DNA from: Neostapfia colusana
Lineage: Eukaryota; Streptophyta; Magnoliopsida; Poales; Poaceae
NCBI GenBank assembly: GCA_030760725.1
Contig: JASWHV010000013.1
Location: 35,870,699-35,934,698, forward strand
DNA: 64,000 bases
Direction: 5' to 3'
Position numbers and translations under genes: made by a program. Below, one piece after another: positions 50,526-62,300 of the stretch. Position 1 is the first letter of the stretch; the number at the start of each line of letters is the position of its first letter. Below the pieces are notes generated by a model. That model saw only the letters and a program-made list of their open reading frames with translations, ran no database searches and had not been told where the DNA came from.

Positions 50526-52075
50526 CCCCAGCCCCGATCGGTTTTTTCCCACGCGATCGCCGATTTTTACTCCGGTGAGCACCGAGACTTCGCCGGTGAA
50601 TTCTGGCCGATCTAAGCTCGGAAACTCTGATCTAACTCGCTGGTCTTGATCCACCGCCTCCGGGGAACTTTGCAAGTGCAGAAAACCCGAAGAGTTACGG
50701 TGTAAACCCAGCGCCGACGAGCTTCGCCGTGGTTTTGCCTCGGACCTCGCCGCCGATCACTTTCCAGGACCTCTGAGCTCGAGAAAACCCCCGAGGTGAG
50801 ATCCCTGACCTCTCCTCTACCGATCTATGCCATAAGATCACAGTTCTAGGCAGAATTCTCGCGGATCCGAAACTTTCCGGCAAGATCGCCGCTTCCCGCC
50901 GCCGTGCGCCGCCGGCAGCGCCGCCCGCGCTCGATCAGAGCGACATGGCCGCTTGTGCGCCGTTTATTTTAAATCGCACGGTAGGGTTTAAATCCCCGCG
51001 TACCGGTTCGATGTTATAATCTCAGCCGTCGGTTTAAAATCGGACGGTCCACGTCAGCCCCGCGTTATAAAGACTGGAGTTCTTACGTGCTACCCCCTGG
51101 GGTTCTCTGGAATTGAGAGCTAGCCCCGAAAACTTCAGATCTAGCCCCTGGAACTTCAGAAAATCATGTAAATTCATTTAAAATCAGTTTTAGCCCCTGG
51201 ACTTAATAGAAATTAAGAAAAACACCGCTGATAAGTGTAGCTAGACCCCTGGAAATTATGAAAATAATATTATAGACCCTGTAATGGGGTGAATTCATTA
51301 TTTTAGCCCTGTTTAGTATTTAATTTAGAAAATTGAATATGTAACTAGTGTTTAAAAATTAAAAAGGGGGACAAACATAATTGTCAAAATTAATTAAGAA
51401 ATTTCTCAGTACTTAGAAAACTTTGGAGTGAGATAGAAATATATTTTTGGGCTGAAATAAATCTGTTTCATCTATTATTCACATTTATTAGTATAGGGAC
51501 ACATTTTTAAGTAAAGAATAGTTATAGAAAAGTAGGGAAAATAATTATGAAATGGTCTACATGAGAAGCCAAGGTCAAAATATGATTTTAAATTATTTAG
51601 GACCAGAACCTATACTGTTTAGATGATATGTATTACTAATTTCATAATAAAATACACAATTATGCATAAGAATATAAATCTGAAAAATAAAGCAACTAGT
51701 AAATGATCAATGGAGTTTTTAAAATCCAAAGAGTTCAGTTTAGGGTTGGTAGAAATTATGAAGGCACATATGGGGAAGAATAATACTTTTCATACACACT
51801 TGGTAGTGAAAAGGTGTAGTAGTTGAATATAAGAAATTTATTGGAATCCCATATAAATAGTATGTAAGTATAAATGTGGACACAAAAGTAGGAATCATAT
51901 ACACGTGGTTAAAAGTGCATACAAGCCACAACTCAATACACATAAAGTAACCACAACACATATAATGGTAAAGAACTTTTATAAATGTGAATGTGTGGTT
52001 TGTATGAAGTAGAAGTGTGAACTATGTCTTATGATTGTTGTTTTTTCTTTTGGTATGTGTGATGGTATGAAGTAG

Positions 52076-52144
52076 AACCTGTTCAAGAGCAAGTTATCCC
52101 TTTCCAAGATTAGGACTACCCATTTCAAGAGCAGCAAGAAGGAG
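52076..52144 (+). other. Exon-like block a in E 5' LTR
   Basis: These 69 bases are 2 + 22 codons + 1, preceded by GAAGTAG| and followed by |GCAAGT, a perfect GC-type donor. They are Gln/Glu/Pro rich and end FQEQQEG, sharing the 13 bases CAAGAGCAGCAAG with the family-A block. One TAG at 52111-52113 interrupts the frame; the 3' LTR copy has CAG there. Confidence 0.5.
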
Positions 52145-53242
52145 GCAAGTGTCCTTGACCACTTTGATCCTATTCTAGGATGTGTAGATAGAATTATTTG
52201 CATTGTCAAGTTAAATATGAAACCCATGCTAGGAAGTTTCCCTAGAATTGCATTACCTTGTTTCCTTGAAGCTTGGGTTGGGATTTATTTTACCATGTCA
52301 TTTATTTCCATGCATATGCTTAGCCATGCTTAGAATGGGTTATTTGGGACATGAGATCATCAGTTTATATTACCATACTCTTGAATGAGACATTGTGAGT
52401 TATGTAGAGGTAGGGATCAAGGCAAGTTGGATGTTTTGGTTGTGTGCTGGGTGCACGAGACTTGTGTTTGTGTTTAGTACTTGCCTGGATCCTAAGGACC
52501 GGTTCATGGAGCATGTAACCCGGCTTTACAGTGCCAACCACATGCTGAGATGGGGCAGCTTGGCCAATTAATTAGGTGTATCCCCGGCGTAGTATGGGTG
52601 TGTTGGATGGTGCGGGGAGTAGGTGTCAGCTGGACTACCATATGAACCGCAAGGCTCAAGAGGGGGCCACTGCAGCGGGGTTGGAGCCTCTTGTATGCTG
52701 TTAGGGGTGAAACCTCAGTGGGCCCACGCTCGTCGGGAATCCCTTTGTAAAGGCTTCGTAGTGATCTCTTGGCCACACACCTGGGAAGTGTGAATGTGGA
52801 TCGTAGCCACTGGCATAATGGAGGTTCTTTTAGTCCACCCGGCAACGTGGGATGAAATCACTACTTGTGGGTACAGTGGTACAAACTCTGCAGAGTCAAA
52901 ACTGTCTTGACAGCCGTGCTCACGGTTAAGAGCGGCCTGGACTTATTCATGATTAGAGGAGTGAAGGTTTTTGGAAGTTGTGGATGTTAAGCGGGGAGCT
53001 TAACATTGGAAATGAGGTTATAGTTATTTGGTTATGATGATGGGATGGGAGATTGGGACCATTTCACCTGTGTAGTAATGAAGGTGCTTAATAAGCTAAG
53101 GTGATAGGTATTAATTGCGTAGTGCTTTAACCATGAGTTCAACCTCTCCTTGTTCTAGCCATGCATGATATAATTTTCCCACACTTGCTGAGTACCGTTG
53201 GTACTCAACCTTGCATTTTTGTTGGTTTATATTGCTGCTCAG

Positions 53243-53301
53243 GTCAAGATAAGGAGGTGGTGTATAATGACCAAGACTTTGGACCCGAAGAAGGTTTCTA
53301 G
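53243..53301 (+). other. Exon-like block b in E 5' LTR
   Basis: These 59 bases are 2 + 18 codons + TAG, preceded by TATTGCTGCTCAG. Joined to block a the frame continues across a phase-1 interval of 1098 bases, the same phase and nearly the same length as in family A. The product is acidic and ends PEEGF. Confidence 0.5.
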
Positions 53302-53470
53302 GTTCATGGAGACCCCCAGGCAACGCCTGTGATGGAGCCCTAATGAATAATATTCCGCTGCTAGTTTATTTACTTGTGATGAAGCATTAGTGTCTATTGA
53401 GACATTTGCGATGTAAGACTTATTTATATTCGACACCTGGCTTGTAATAAATGATGCTTCACTATTTGTC

Positions 53471-53509
53471 ATCACCTGTATGAGAAAATGATCCTGGCAT
53501 ACATGTGAT
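53471..53509 (+). promoter_or_regulatory. Terminal LTR hairpin (family E, 5' LTR)
   Basis: Two 12-base arms, at 53471-53482 and 53498-53509, pair with one mismatch. In the 3' LTR the arms at 62713-62724 and 62740-62751 pair perfectly. It lies shortly after the AATAAA near 53445, the same relative place as the A and B hairpins. Confidence 0.65.
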
Positions 53510-53551
53510 ATTCACTTGGTTGTTCTTCGGAAAAACCGGGTGTGACAGAGG

Positions 53552-53563
53552 TGGTATCAGAGC
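53552..53563 (+). promoter_or_regulatory. Primer binding site, tRNA-iMet type (family E)
   Basis: TGGTATCAGAGC, 4 bases after the LTR end at 53547. The leader from here to 53763 is only 200 bases and holds no gene. Confidence 0.95.
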
Positions 53564-53763
53564 CAAGGTTGCCCGTAGGAATGTGGACCTAGGTAGAAAT
53601 GGACGTATTTAAGGGCCCTCTTTTCTTAAAAACTATTTTCCAAGGTGTGGGTGGAAAAGTGTTATTAAAGGAGTCATTTTCTTCATCTTACCCCAACTTT
53701 CATTCAAAATAGGATTTTTATTTGAGAATTTATCTAACCTAATTTTAAATTCTTTTGTTTTAG

Positions 53764-54543
53764 ATGGTTCGCATGATTCGCACCGCTCGTAAGTCCACAG
53801 GAGGGAGAGTTCCCGTAGTTGCCCTTGTCGAAAGAGAGGAGAGTCGCCCCGTGACGTACCTTTCCTACGGATTGGCAGTAGGAGATTTATTGCGCCGTCT
53901 TCGACGTATGCTCGAAGCCGCCGGCAATACGGGCAAGCTGATCATCCACTATAACTCCACCAGGACCATCCGTGAGAAGAGGGAAGAATGGAGTTCGGAG
54001 ATGAGGATTATACACGAGAATCAGCTGCTTAAGATTCACCACTCTCCAGCTTGTCGAGCAACACAAGTTGACGCGGAGAAAGATGTCACCTGGGAGGCCA
54101 TCACCTGCCAGAGTCACATCTATCGTCGCCACTTGGACAAAACTGAGTACATGTATGTCCTCCAACGTGAGAGTGGTACCACGGAGTACAAGTACCCACC
54201 GGTGCAGCAAGGGACTTCCCATGAGCACATGGACTTGTGCTTGGAGGATGCTGCTATGCTCAGCACTCGACTGCAGGAGTGTCAACAAGAGCTTCAGGAT
54301 GTCCGAGACACCCTGAAGGAAATGGAGGCGTTGCTGCGAGCTTGCTTAAAGGCGAGAGAAAGAGGAGATGGGAATGAACTGTGTGTCACCGTAAGTGATC
54401 CATGGACTCCTGACTCCCCGGATCGCCGAGCGATCAGGCGTCGTCGCACTTCTCCACCAGCAGCCTCCCCACCCAAAGCAGAGTCAGAAGGTAGCCGAAA
54501 TGAGGAGGAAGATCCCGAGGAGCCAGCTCAAGAGGACGAGTAG
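53764..54543 (+). CDS. ORF0 of element E, intact, with histone H3-like N-terminus
   Basis: 259 codons from ATG 53764, directly after TTGTTTTAG, to TAG 54541-54543. Residues 7-14 are TARKSTGG, and residues 1, 3 and 17 (M, R, P) also agree with histone H3 counted from its start Met. Lys10 here therefore sits where H3 Lys9 does. The middle contains a Trp/Cys/His region (about 109-150) that may correspond to one in the family-A ORF0. Residues about 157-200 form a coiled coil. The tail is basic (RRAIRRRRTSPP), then acidic to the end. Function unknown; it may act with chromatin or with gag (inference). It is the only unbroken frame of this element apart from gag-protease. Confidence 0.85.
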   Translation: MVRMIRTARKSTGGRVPVVALVEREESRPVTYLSYGLAVGDLLRRLRRMLEAAGNTGKLIIHYNSTRTIREKREEWSSEMRIIHENQLLKIHHSPACRATQVDAEKDVTWEAITCQSHIYRRHLDKTEYMYVLQRESGTTEYKYPPVQQGTSHEHMDLCLEDAAMLSTRLQECQQELQDVRDTLKEMEALLRACLKARERGDGNELCVTVSDPWTPDSPDRRAIRRRRTSPPAASPPKAESEGSRNEEEDPEEPAQEDE

Positions 54544-54844
54544 TGTAGAGTCTTTCCCCTAGCTAGCAAGAGGTCGAGTAGTCGAGTCGTGACGTAGTTA
54601 ATGGTGTTATGATGCTTGGTGTGTGACGTGAGTTGTGGAAGCCTTGGGCAATTGTCCACAGCCTCGTCTTCAGATTGTTTTGCTTTGGTGTGTGAACCCA
54701 CAGGAAATAATAGTGCATTTATTTGGTGTGAGATATGAATCCCCGTAAAAGTATAACAAAGCCTCAACACATCAAAGTGCAAACTAATGAAAGTAGTAAG
54801 ATGATACTAAATGATTTCAAATTGACATTGGTTTATTCTGCCAG
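54544..54844 (+). other. ORF0-gag spacer (family E)
   Basis: 300 bases, no gene. It ends TTGGTTTATTCTGCCAG directly before the gag ATG, an acceptor-like signal. No hairpin like that of family A was seen. Confidence 0.6.
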
Positions 54845-56317
54845 ATGGCCGGAAGAGGAAAAGGACGTGCTGCCAACCCCGCCAACAACAACGATGAGGC
54901 ATGCAACCCTCATCGTTCTGGAGGCCAGGACCGGGGTGGTCGCCGTGAAGAAGTTGATCCTCTCCACCAAATGCTGGAGAATCAAAATCAGCTAATCCAG
55001 AACTTGACTCAAGTGGTGGCCAACTTGCATCAAGTTCCACCTCCACAAGCTGCACCACGCCAACCAAGGTTGAGTGAGTTTCTAGGAACTCAACCTCCAA
55101 AGTTTGCAAGTGCTGCTGAACCTCTGGAGGCAGATGATTGGCTAAAGACCATTGAAAGTAAGATGAGGATAATACAATGCCAAGGGTATGAGAGGGTGCT
55201 GTTTGCCTCTCATCAACTGCAGGGACCTGCTGCTGATTGGTGGACCGCCTACGTGGCCGCCCATCATGACCCTGAGAACATCACTTGGGAAGAGTTCAAG
55301 CGTAGCTTCCGCAACCACTACATCCCAAGAGGTGAACTCAAAAACAAGAGGAAAGAGTTTCTGGGACTGCAGCAGGGAAACATGACGGTGAGGGAATACC
55401 TCACTAAATTTACTCAACTATCCCGTTATGCTCCACGAGACATAGAGACTGATGAGCAGAAACAAGATTGTTTCGTGGAAGGACTTACCGCAGAGATGCA
55501 GTGTGCAATGTCCTCAAATGAGTATGAAAGCTTCCAAAAGATGGTGGACAGAGCATTTGTGGTGGAAAGGAAGCTAAAAGCCCTGGAAAATGAGAACAAG
55601 AGGAAGGCTGGGTGGTCACATCAGGCCTCAGGGAGCAACACCCGCCCACGTATGATGCAGCAACCTACGGGGCAGACGAGCCGTGCTGCGGTACCCTATT
55701 CAGCACCAAGAGGGTACAACCCAAACTACAGGCCACCCGCAGCACCAGCACAACCGCAACGTCAGTTTGTGCAGAAGCCTCGCCCCGCATATCCACCTCG
55801 ACCAGCAGTGCAAGGACCCCCGAACCAACCCCAAGACAACAAAGGCCAAGCACCTAAGGTTGGGGTGCAATGTTTTAGCTGTGGTGAAGTGGGGCACTAT
55901 GCCCATAAATGCCCAAAGAAGAAGCCTGCGCCGCCACAACAGCAGAATGTATTGAGAGGACGGGTGAACCATGTCACTATGGAGGAAGCACAAGAGGCAC
56001 CCGACGTGGTAGTTGGTAAGTTTCCTGCCAATTTACACCTTGCAACTCTGCTGTTTGATTCTGGTGCTACCCACTCGTTCATTGCTCAAGGGTTTGTTAA
56101 GAAGCATGACCTAGCAACCACACAAATGAACCATATGCTAGCCGTAAACTCTCGAGGAGGAGAAATAAGAACAAGACAAGTGTGTCCCAAAGTGAACCTA
56201 GACATTAATGGGGTAGTATTTACTGCTAACCTCATAGTGATAGATTCACAAGGGATAGATATTATTTTGGGTATGGATTGGTTGACCAAACATAAAGGAA
56301 TCATCCATTGGAACTAA
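54845..56317 (+). CDS. gag-protease of element E
   Basis: 490 codons. Gag capsid domain about residues 85-255 ([10 protein letters not shown], then LQGPAADWW and [15 protein letters not shown]). A Pro/Gln-rich stretch is followed by a CCHC knuckle [14 protein letters not shown] at about 343-356. Aspartic protease with [11 protein letters not shown] at about 401-411. It stops at TAA 56315-56317 just after the protease (MDWLTKHKG). Relatives carry one continuous gag-pol, as in the A copy at 12881, so this stop reflects a small indel rather than a natural end. Confidence 0.92.
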   Translation: MAGRGKGRAANPANNNDEACNPHRSGGQDRGGRREEVDPLHQMLENQNQLIQNLTQVVANLHQVPPPQAAPRQPRLSEFLGTQPPKFASAAEPLEADDWLKTIESKMRIIQCQGYERVLFASHQLQGPAADWWTAYVAAHHDPENITWEEFKRSFRNHYIPRGELKNKRKEFLGLQQGNMTVREYLTKFTQLSRYAPRDIETDEQKQDCFVEGLTAEMQCAMSSNEYESFQKMVDRAFVVERKLKALENENKRKAGWSHQASGSNTRPRMMQQPTGQTSRAAVPYSAPRGYNPNYRPPAAPAQPQRQFVQKPRPAYPPRPAVQGPPNQPQDNKGQAPKVGVQCFSCGEVGHYAHKCPKKKPAPPQQQNVLRGRVNHVTMEEAQEAPDVVVGKFPANLHLATLLFDSGATHSFIAQGFVKKHDLATTQMNHMLAVNSRGGEIRTRQVCPKVNLDINGVVFTANLIVIDSQGIDIILGMDWLTKHKGIIHWN

Positions 56318-59298
56318 CTCACCCCAGTGGCACCAAAGTAAAGTTCATAACGATACACGAGCCTAGGAGGGACATTAAATTAAATCAAGTGGAGGTGAAA
56401 GTTGAGGAAATCAGGACTATCAGGGAATATCCTGATGTTTTTCCGGAGGAATTGCCAGGAATGCCTCCCGACCGTGACGTGGAGTTCGCAATTGAGCTAG
56501 TACCGGGAACAGCCCCGATATACAAGAGACCTTATCGAATGGACTCCAAGCAGCTAGAAGAGCTCAAGGACCATTTGAGAGAATTGACAGAGAAGGGGTA
56601 TATTCGCCCTAGTTCCTCACCATGGGGAGCTCCGGTGATATTTGTGCCTAAGAAAGATGGAACTCAAAGGTTATGCGTGGATTACCGTGCCTTGAATGAG
56701 GTAACCATCAAGAACAAGTACCCATTACCCCGCATTGAAGACTTGTTTGATCAGTTGAGGGGAGCTTGTGTGTTCTCGAAAATTGATCTCAGGTCGGGAT
56801 ACCACCAACTCAAGATAAGGCAATCTGATATTCCCAAGACAGCTTTCGTATCTCGGTACGGACTGTATGAATACACTGTCATGCCTTTCGGGCTAACCAA
56901 TGCCCCGGCATATTTCATGTACCTCATGAACAAGGTATTCATGGAATATCTGGACAAATTTGTGGTGGTTTTCATAGATGATATTCTCGTCTTCTCCAAA
57001 AATGAAGAAGAACATGAGAAACATCTAAGGTTGGTGTTACAGAGGCTGAGAGAACACCAACTATATGCCAAGTTGAGCAAGTGTGAGTTTTGGCTGAAGA
57101 GAGTTCCCTTTTTAGGACATATAATCTCGGAGGGAGGAATCTCCGTAGATCCCGCCAAAATCGAGGATATCCAGAAGTGGAAAACCCCTGAAAATGTCGG
57201 GGAAGTTCGAAGCTTTTTGGGATTGGCTGGATACTATCGACGGTTTATTGAGGGATTCTCCAAGATCTCGAGACCTCTCACCAAACTGTTGGAAAAGGGA
57301 ATCACATTCACCTGGACGCCACAGTGCGATACGAGGTTTCAGGAGCTAAAGAAGAGATTGACAACGGCCCCAGTGCTGGTTATGCCAGATATGTAGAAGA
57401 ATTTCACAGTGTACTGCGATGCCTCTGGAAATGGGTTGGGATGTGTTCTCATGCAAGAAGGACATGTCGTGGCATATGCATCCCGGCAGCTTCGGAAGCA
57501 CGAGAAGAACTATCCTACACATGACCTCGAACTAGCCGCAGTGGTACACGCGTTGAAAATTTGGCGGCACTATTTGATGGGGAAGAGGACAGAAATATAT
57601 ACGGATCATAAGAGTTTGAAGTACATATTCACACAGCCAGATCTCAACCTCAGACAAAGGAGATGGCTAGAGCTAATCAATGACTTTGATGTGGGCATCA
57701 ACTATCATCCCGGGAAAGCAAACGTCGTGGCCGATGCTTTGAGTCAGAAAGTGCAGGTCAATAAGTTGAGTTTGAAGGACATGCCTGCAGAATTGAAGGA
57801 CGAGGTTATAAGGCTCAATCTATGTCTAGTAAATAGTGGTGAAGCCATCGCCATGGAAGTGGACTCCACACTCGAGCAAGACATACGCGAGGGCCAAAAG
57901 AATGATGAGAAGATACAAGAGATCAGACAGCTCATTAAGGAAAATAAAGCTCCTGGTTTTAGAGAGGATGAACAGGGAACGGTGTGGCACGGGAAAAGGA
58001 TCTGTGTGCCAGAAGTAAAGGAGATCCGTGAATTAATTTTGAAGGAGGCTCACGATTCTGACTATTCCATTCATCCTGGGAGTACGAAGATGTACCAGGA
58101 CCTCAAGAGCAGGTATTGGTGGTATGGCATGAAGCGAGATGTCGCGGAACACGTTGCCCTATGTGACACATGTCAGTTGGTGAAAGCAGAACATCAACGA
58201 CCCGCGGGATTATTGCCACCACTCAAAGTACCTGAATGGAAGTGGGAAGAAATCAGCATGGATTTTGTCGTGGGATTGCCTAGGACCCAATCCAGGTATG
58301 ATTCAATATGGGTCATTATTGATAGGCTAACCAAGGTAGCTCATTTCATCCCTGTGAAAGAAAGCTACAGCGGATCCAAATTGGCAGAATTGTACATGTC
58401 AAGGATTGTGTGTTACCATGGAGTGCCAAAGAAGATAGTGTCGGACCAAGGGACACAGTTCACCTCGAGGTTTTGGCAAAAGTTGCATGAAACCATGGGA
58501 ACCCATCTGAATTTCAGCTCTGCCTATCATCCCCAAACTGACGGGCAGACGGAGAGAACCAATCAGATCCTTGAAGATATGTTAAGGGCATGCGCACTTA
58601 AAAACAATAGGAGTTGGGACAAGAACTTACCGTATGCGGAATTTTCCTATAACAACAGCTATCAAGCTAGTATGAAGATGTCACCGTTTGAAGCTTTGTA
58701 TGGAAGAAAGTGCAGAACTCCCCTATTTTGGAACCAAACAGGAGAAAGTAAAGTGTTTGGTCCAGAAGTGCTACAAGAAGCCGAGGCGAAGGTTTGGGAG
58801 ATTCGCAACAACTTGAGGATAGCACAAACACGCCAGAAGAGTTATGCTGATGTACGAAGAAGAGAACTCGTTTTCAACGTGGGAGACTATGTTTATCTCA
58901 AGGTGTCCCCTATTAGAGGACTTCGTCGGTTCAAGGTGAAAGGGAAGTTGTCACCTCGATACATCGGACCCTTTCAAGTTTTGGAAAGAAAAGGCGAAGT
59001 GGCGTACCAACAAGAGTTACCGGTTCATCTATCAGATGTACACGGTGTATTCCATGTGTCACAACTCAAGAAATGTCTGAGGACGCCTGAGGAGGTGTTA
59101 CCCATGAGTGAAGTGGATGTAGCTGAAGATTTGTCTTATGCCGAGCAACCGTACAAGATTTTGGAGACGATGGAACGCCTCACCAGAAACAAGAGAATCC
59201 GGATGTGCAAGGTGCAGTGGAAGCATCACTCAGAAGAGGAAGCTACCTGGGAAAGGGAAGATGAGCTCAAGGCACAATTTCCGGAATTGTTTTCTTAG
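56308..59298 (+). pseudogene. pol of element E: RT, RNase H, integrase, chromodomain (one stop)
   Basis: It lies in a different frame from gag-protease and overlaps it by 10 bases. RT carries [10 protein letters not shown] and an intact FIDD box (56971-56982). TAG at 57394-57396 splits RT from RNase H (YCDASG from 57409). Integrase has the zinc module ([11 protein letters not shown] to CDTC, 58051-58175) and DDE residues in MDFVV, SDQG and QTERTNQ. The GPF motif is at about 58960 and the type-II chromodomain at 59122-59295. The frame is open again from 57397 to TAG 59296-59298. Only the frameshift and one stop separate this from a full gag-pol. Confidence 0.93.
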
Positions 59299-59305
59299 AA
59301 ACACC

Positions 59306-59343
59306 AATCTCGAGGACGAGATTTCTTTTAAGGGGGGTAGAGC
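59306..59343 (+). promoter_or_regulatory. PPT-proximal hairpin and polypurine tract (family E)
   Basis: AATCTCGAGGACGAGATT (59306-59323) has the same 7-bp stem as the other families with a 4-base loop. The tract AAGGGGGGTAGAGC (59330-59343) abuts the LTR. Confidence 0.9.
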
Positions 59344-62300
59344 TGTAACACCCCAAATTTTGATTCAAAACCCAAAACCATGTTCAGAGGGGAATTTAAA
59401 AATTTTTGGACGTGTTGCATGTTTTGCAAAAATTCAAATTCAAACTGGAATTCAAATTATACTCAAAATAGAAAAGAAATGGAAAAAGAAAAAGAAAAAC
59501 GGGAAAAAAACCGGCCAGTGGGCCGAAACCCGCCAGCCGGCCCAGCTTTCCCCGCGCCAGCCCGCCCCCGCGCGTGCCGCGCTGCCTCTCACCGACGGGT
59601 GGGACCCACATGTCATCCCTAACCCTGAGCCCCCGCGACCCCGGACTTTTCCCCCGAGCGCGCGCAATCGCAACCGACCGGAAACCGCGTCCCGTCGCCC
59701 GAATTCTGGTCCCAGAGGACTCCAACTCGATCACAACAGACCCACCGCCCTTCCCCGGCTATAAAAACCCCAGCCCCGATCGGTTTTTCCCACGCGATCG
59801 CCGATTTTTACTCCGGTGAGCACCGAGACTTCGCCGGTGAATTCTGGCCGATCTAAGCTCGGAAACTCTGATCTAACTCGCTGGTCTTGATCCACCGCCT
59901 CCGGGGAACTTTGCAGGTGCAGAAAACCCGAAGAGTTACGGTGTAAACCCAGCGCCGACGAGCTTCGCCGTGGTTTTGCCTCGGACCTCGCCGCCGATCA
60001 CTTTCTAGGACCTCCGAGCTCGAGAAAACCCCCGAGGTGAGATCCCTAACCTCTCCTCTACCGATCTATGCCATAAGATCACAGTTCTAGGCAGAATTCT
60101 CGCGGATCCGAAACTTTCCGGCGAGATCGCCGCTTCCCGCCACCGTGCGCCGCCGGCAGCGCCGCCCGCGCTCGATCAGAGCGACGTGGCCGCTTGTGCG
60201 CCGTTTATTTTAAATCGCACGGTAGGGTTTAAATCCCCGCGTACCGGTTCGATGTTATAATCTCAGCCGTCGGTTTAAAATCGGACGGTCCTCGTCAGCC
60301 CCGCGTTATAAAGACTGGAGTTCTTACGTGCTACCCCCTGGGGTTCTCTGGAATTGAGAGCTAGCCCTGGAAACTTCAGATCTAGCCCCTGGAACTTCAG
60401 AAAATCATGTAAATTCATTTAAAAATCAGTTTTAGCCCCTGGACTTAATAGAAATTAAGAAAAACACCTCTGATAAGTGTAGCTAGACCCCTGGAAATTA
60501 TGAAAATAATATTATAGACCCTGTAATGGGGTGAATTCATTATTTTAGCCCTGTTTAGTATTTAATTTAGAAAATTGAATATGTAACTAGTGTTTAAAAA
60601 TTAAAAAGGGGGACAAACATAATTGTCAAAATTAATTAAAAAATTTCTCAGTACTTAGAAAACTTTGGAGTGAGATAGAAATATATTTTTGGGCTCAAAT
60701 AAATCTGTTTCATCTATTATTCACATTTATTAGTATAGGGACACATTTTTAAGTAAAGAATAGTTATAGAAAAATAGGGAAAATAATTATGAAATGGTCT
60801 ACATCAGAAGCCAAGGTCAAAATATGATTTTAAATTATTTAGGACCAGATCCTATACTGTTTAGATGATATGTATTACTAATTTCATAATAAAATACACA
60901 ATTATGCATAAGAATATAAATCTGAAAAATAAAGCAACTAGTAAATGATCAATGGAGTTTTTAAAATCCAAAGAGTTCAGTTTAGGGTTGGTAGAAATTA
61001 TGAAGGCACATATGGGGAAGAATAATACTTTTCATACACACTTGGTAGTGAAAAGGTGTAGTAGTTGAATATAAGAAATTTATTGGAAACCCATATAAAT
61101 AGTATGTAAGTATAAATGTGGACACAAAAGTAGGAATCATATACACGTGGTTAAAAGTGCATACAAGCCACAACTCAATACACATAAAGTAACCACAACA
61201 CATATAATGGTAAAGAACTTTTATAAATGTGAATGTGTGGTTTGTATGAAGTAGAAGTGTGAACTATGTCTTATGATTGTTGTTTTTTCTTTTGCTATGT
61301 GTGATGGTATGAAGTAGAACCTGTTCAAGAGTAAGTTATCCCTTTCCAAGATCAGGACTACCCATTTCAAGAGCAGCAAGAAGGAGGCAAGTGTCCTTGA
61401 CCACTTTGATCCTATGCTAGGATGTGTAGATAGAATTATTTGCATTGTCAAGTTAAATATGAAACCCATGCTAGGAAGTTTCCCTAGAATTGCATTACCT
61501 TGTTTCCTTGAAGCTTGGGTTGGGATTTATTTTACCATGTCATTTATTTCCATGCATATGCTTAGCCATGCTTAGAATGGGTTATTTGGGACATGAGATC
61601 ATCAGTTTATATTACCATACTCTTGAATGAGACATTGTGAGTTATGTAGAGGTAGGGATCAAGGCAAGTTGGATGTTTTGGTTGTGTGCTGGGTGCACGA
61701 GACTTGGGTTTGTGTTTAGTACTTGCCTGGATCCTAAGGACCGGTTCATGGAGCATGTAACCCGGCTTTACAGTGCCAACCACATGCTGAGATGGGGCAG
61801 CTTGGCCAATTAATTAGGTGTATCCCCGGCGTAGTATGGGTGTGTTGGATGGTGCGGGGAGTAGGTGTCAGCTGGACTACCATATGAACCGCAAGGCTCA
61901 AGAGGGGGCCACTGCAGCGGGGTTGGAGCCTCTTGTATGCTGTTAGGGGTGAAACCTCAGTGGGCCCACGCTCGTCGGGAATCCCTTTGTAAAGGCTTCG
62001 TAGTGATCTCTTGGCCACACACCTGGGAAGTGTGAATGTGGATCGTAGCCACTGGCATAATGGAGGTTCTTTTAGTCCACCCGGCAACGGGGGATGAAAT
62101 CACTACTTGTGGGTACAGTGGTACAAACTCTGCAGAGTCAAAACTGTCTTGACAGCCGTGCTCACGGTTAAGAGCGGCCTGGACTTATTCATGATTAGAG
62201 GAGTGAAGGTTTTTGGAAGTTGTGGATGTTAAGCGGGGAGCTTAACATTGGAAATGAGGTTATAGTTATTTGGTTATGATGATGGGATGGGAGATTGGGA

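Larger units (their letters stand above)
50102..53547 (+). mobile_element. Family-E 5' LTR
   Basis: It begins TGTAACACCCC and ends GGTGTGACA. TATA box TATAAAAA at 50518-50525. The transcribed leader is GC rich and contains no ATG up to a strong donor CCCGAG|GTGAGA at 50795/50796. AT-rich sequence follows to an acceptor at 52075. Exon-like blocks are at 52076 and 53243. A GAGTACC/GGTACTC hairpin near 53192-53208 and a 12-bp hairpin at 53471-53509 lie close to the 3' end. Confidence 0.95.

Noticed and set aside
50067..50649. Frames of 151-161 codons at the start of the E LTRs (also 59138-59764)
   Set aside because: Several frames are open at once on both strands in promoter-proximal GC-rich DNA, most of it upstream of or across the TATA box.
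56300..56320. Programmed frameshift between gag-protease and pol in E
   Set aside because: Related elements here use one continuous gag-pol frame, and E has a second lesion downstream, so a plain indel is more likely; kept only as a question under the young-but-defective finding.
57394..57396. Stop-codon readthrough in E pol
   Set aside because: The TAG falls between RT and RNase H, where the relatives have a sense codon and no recoding signal was seen.
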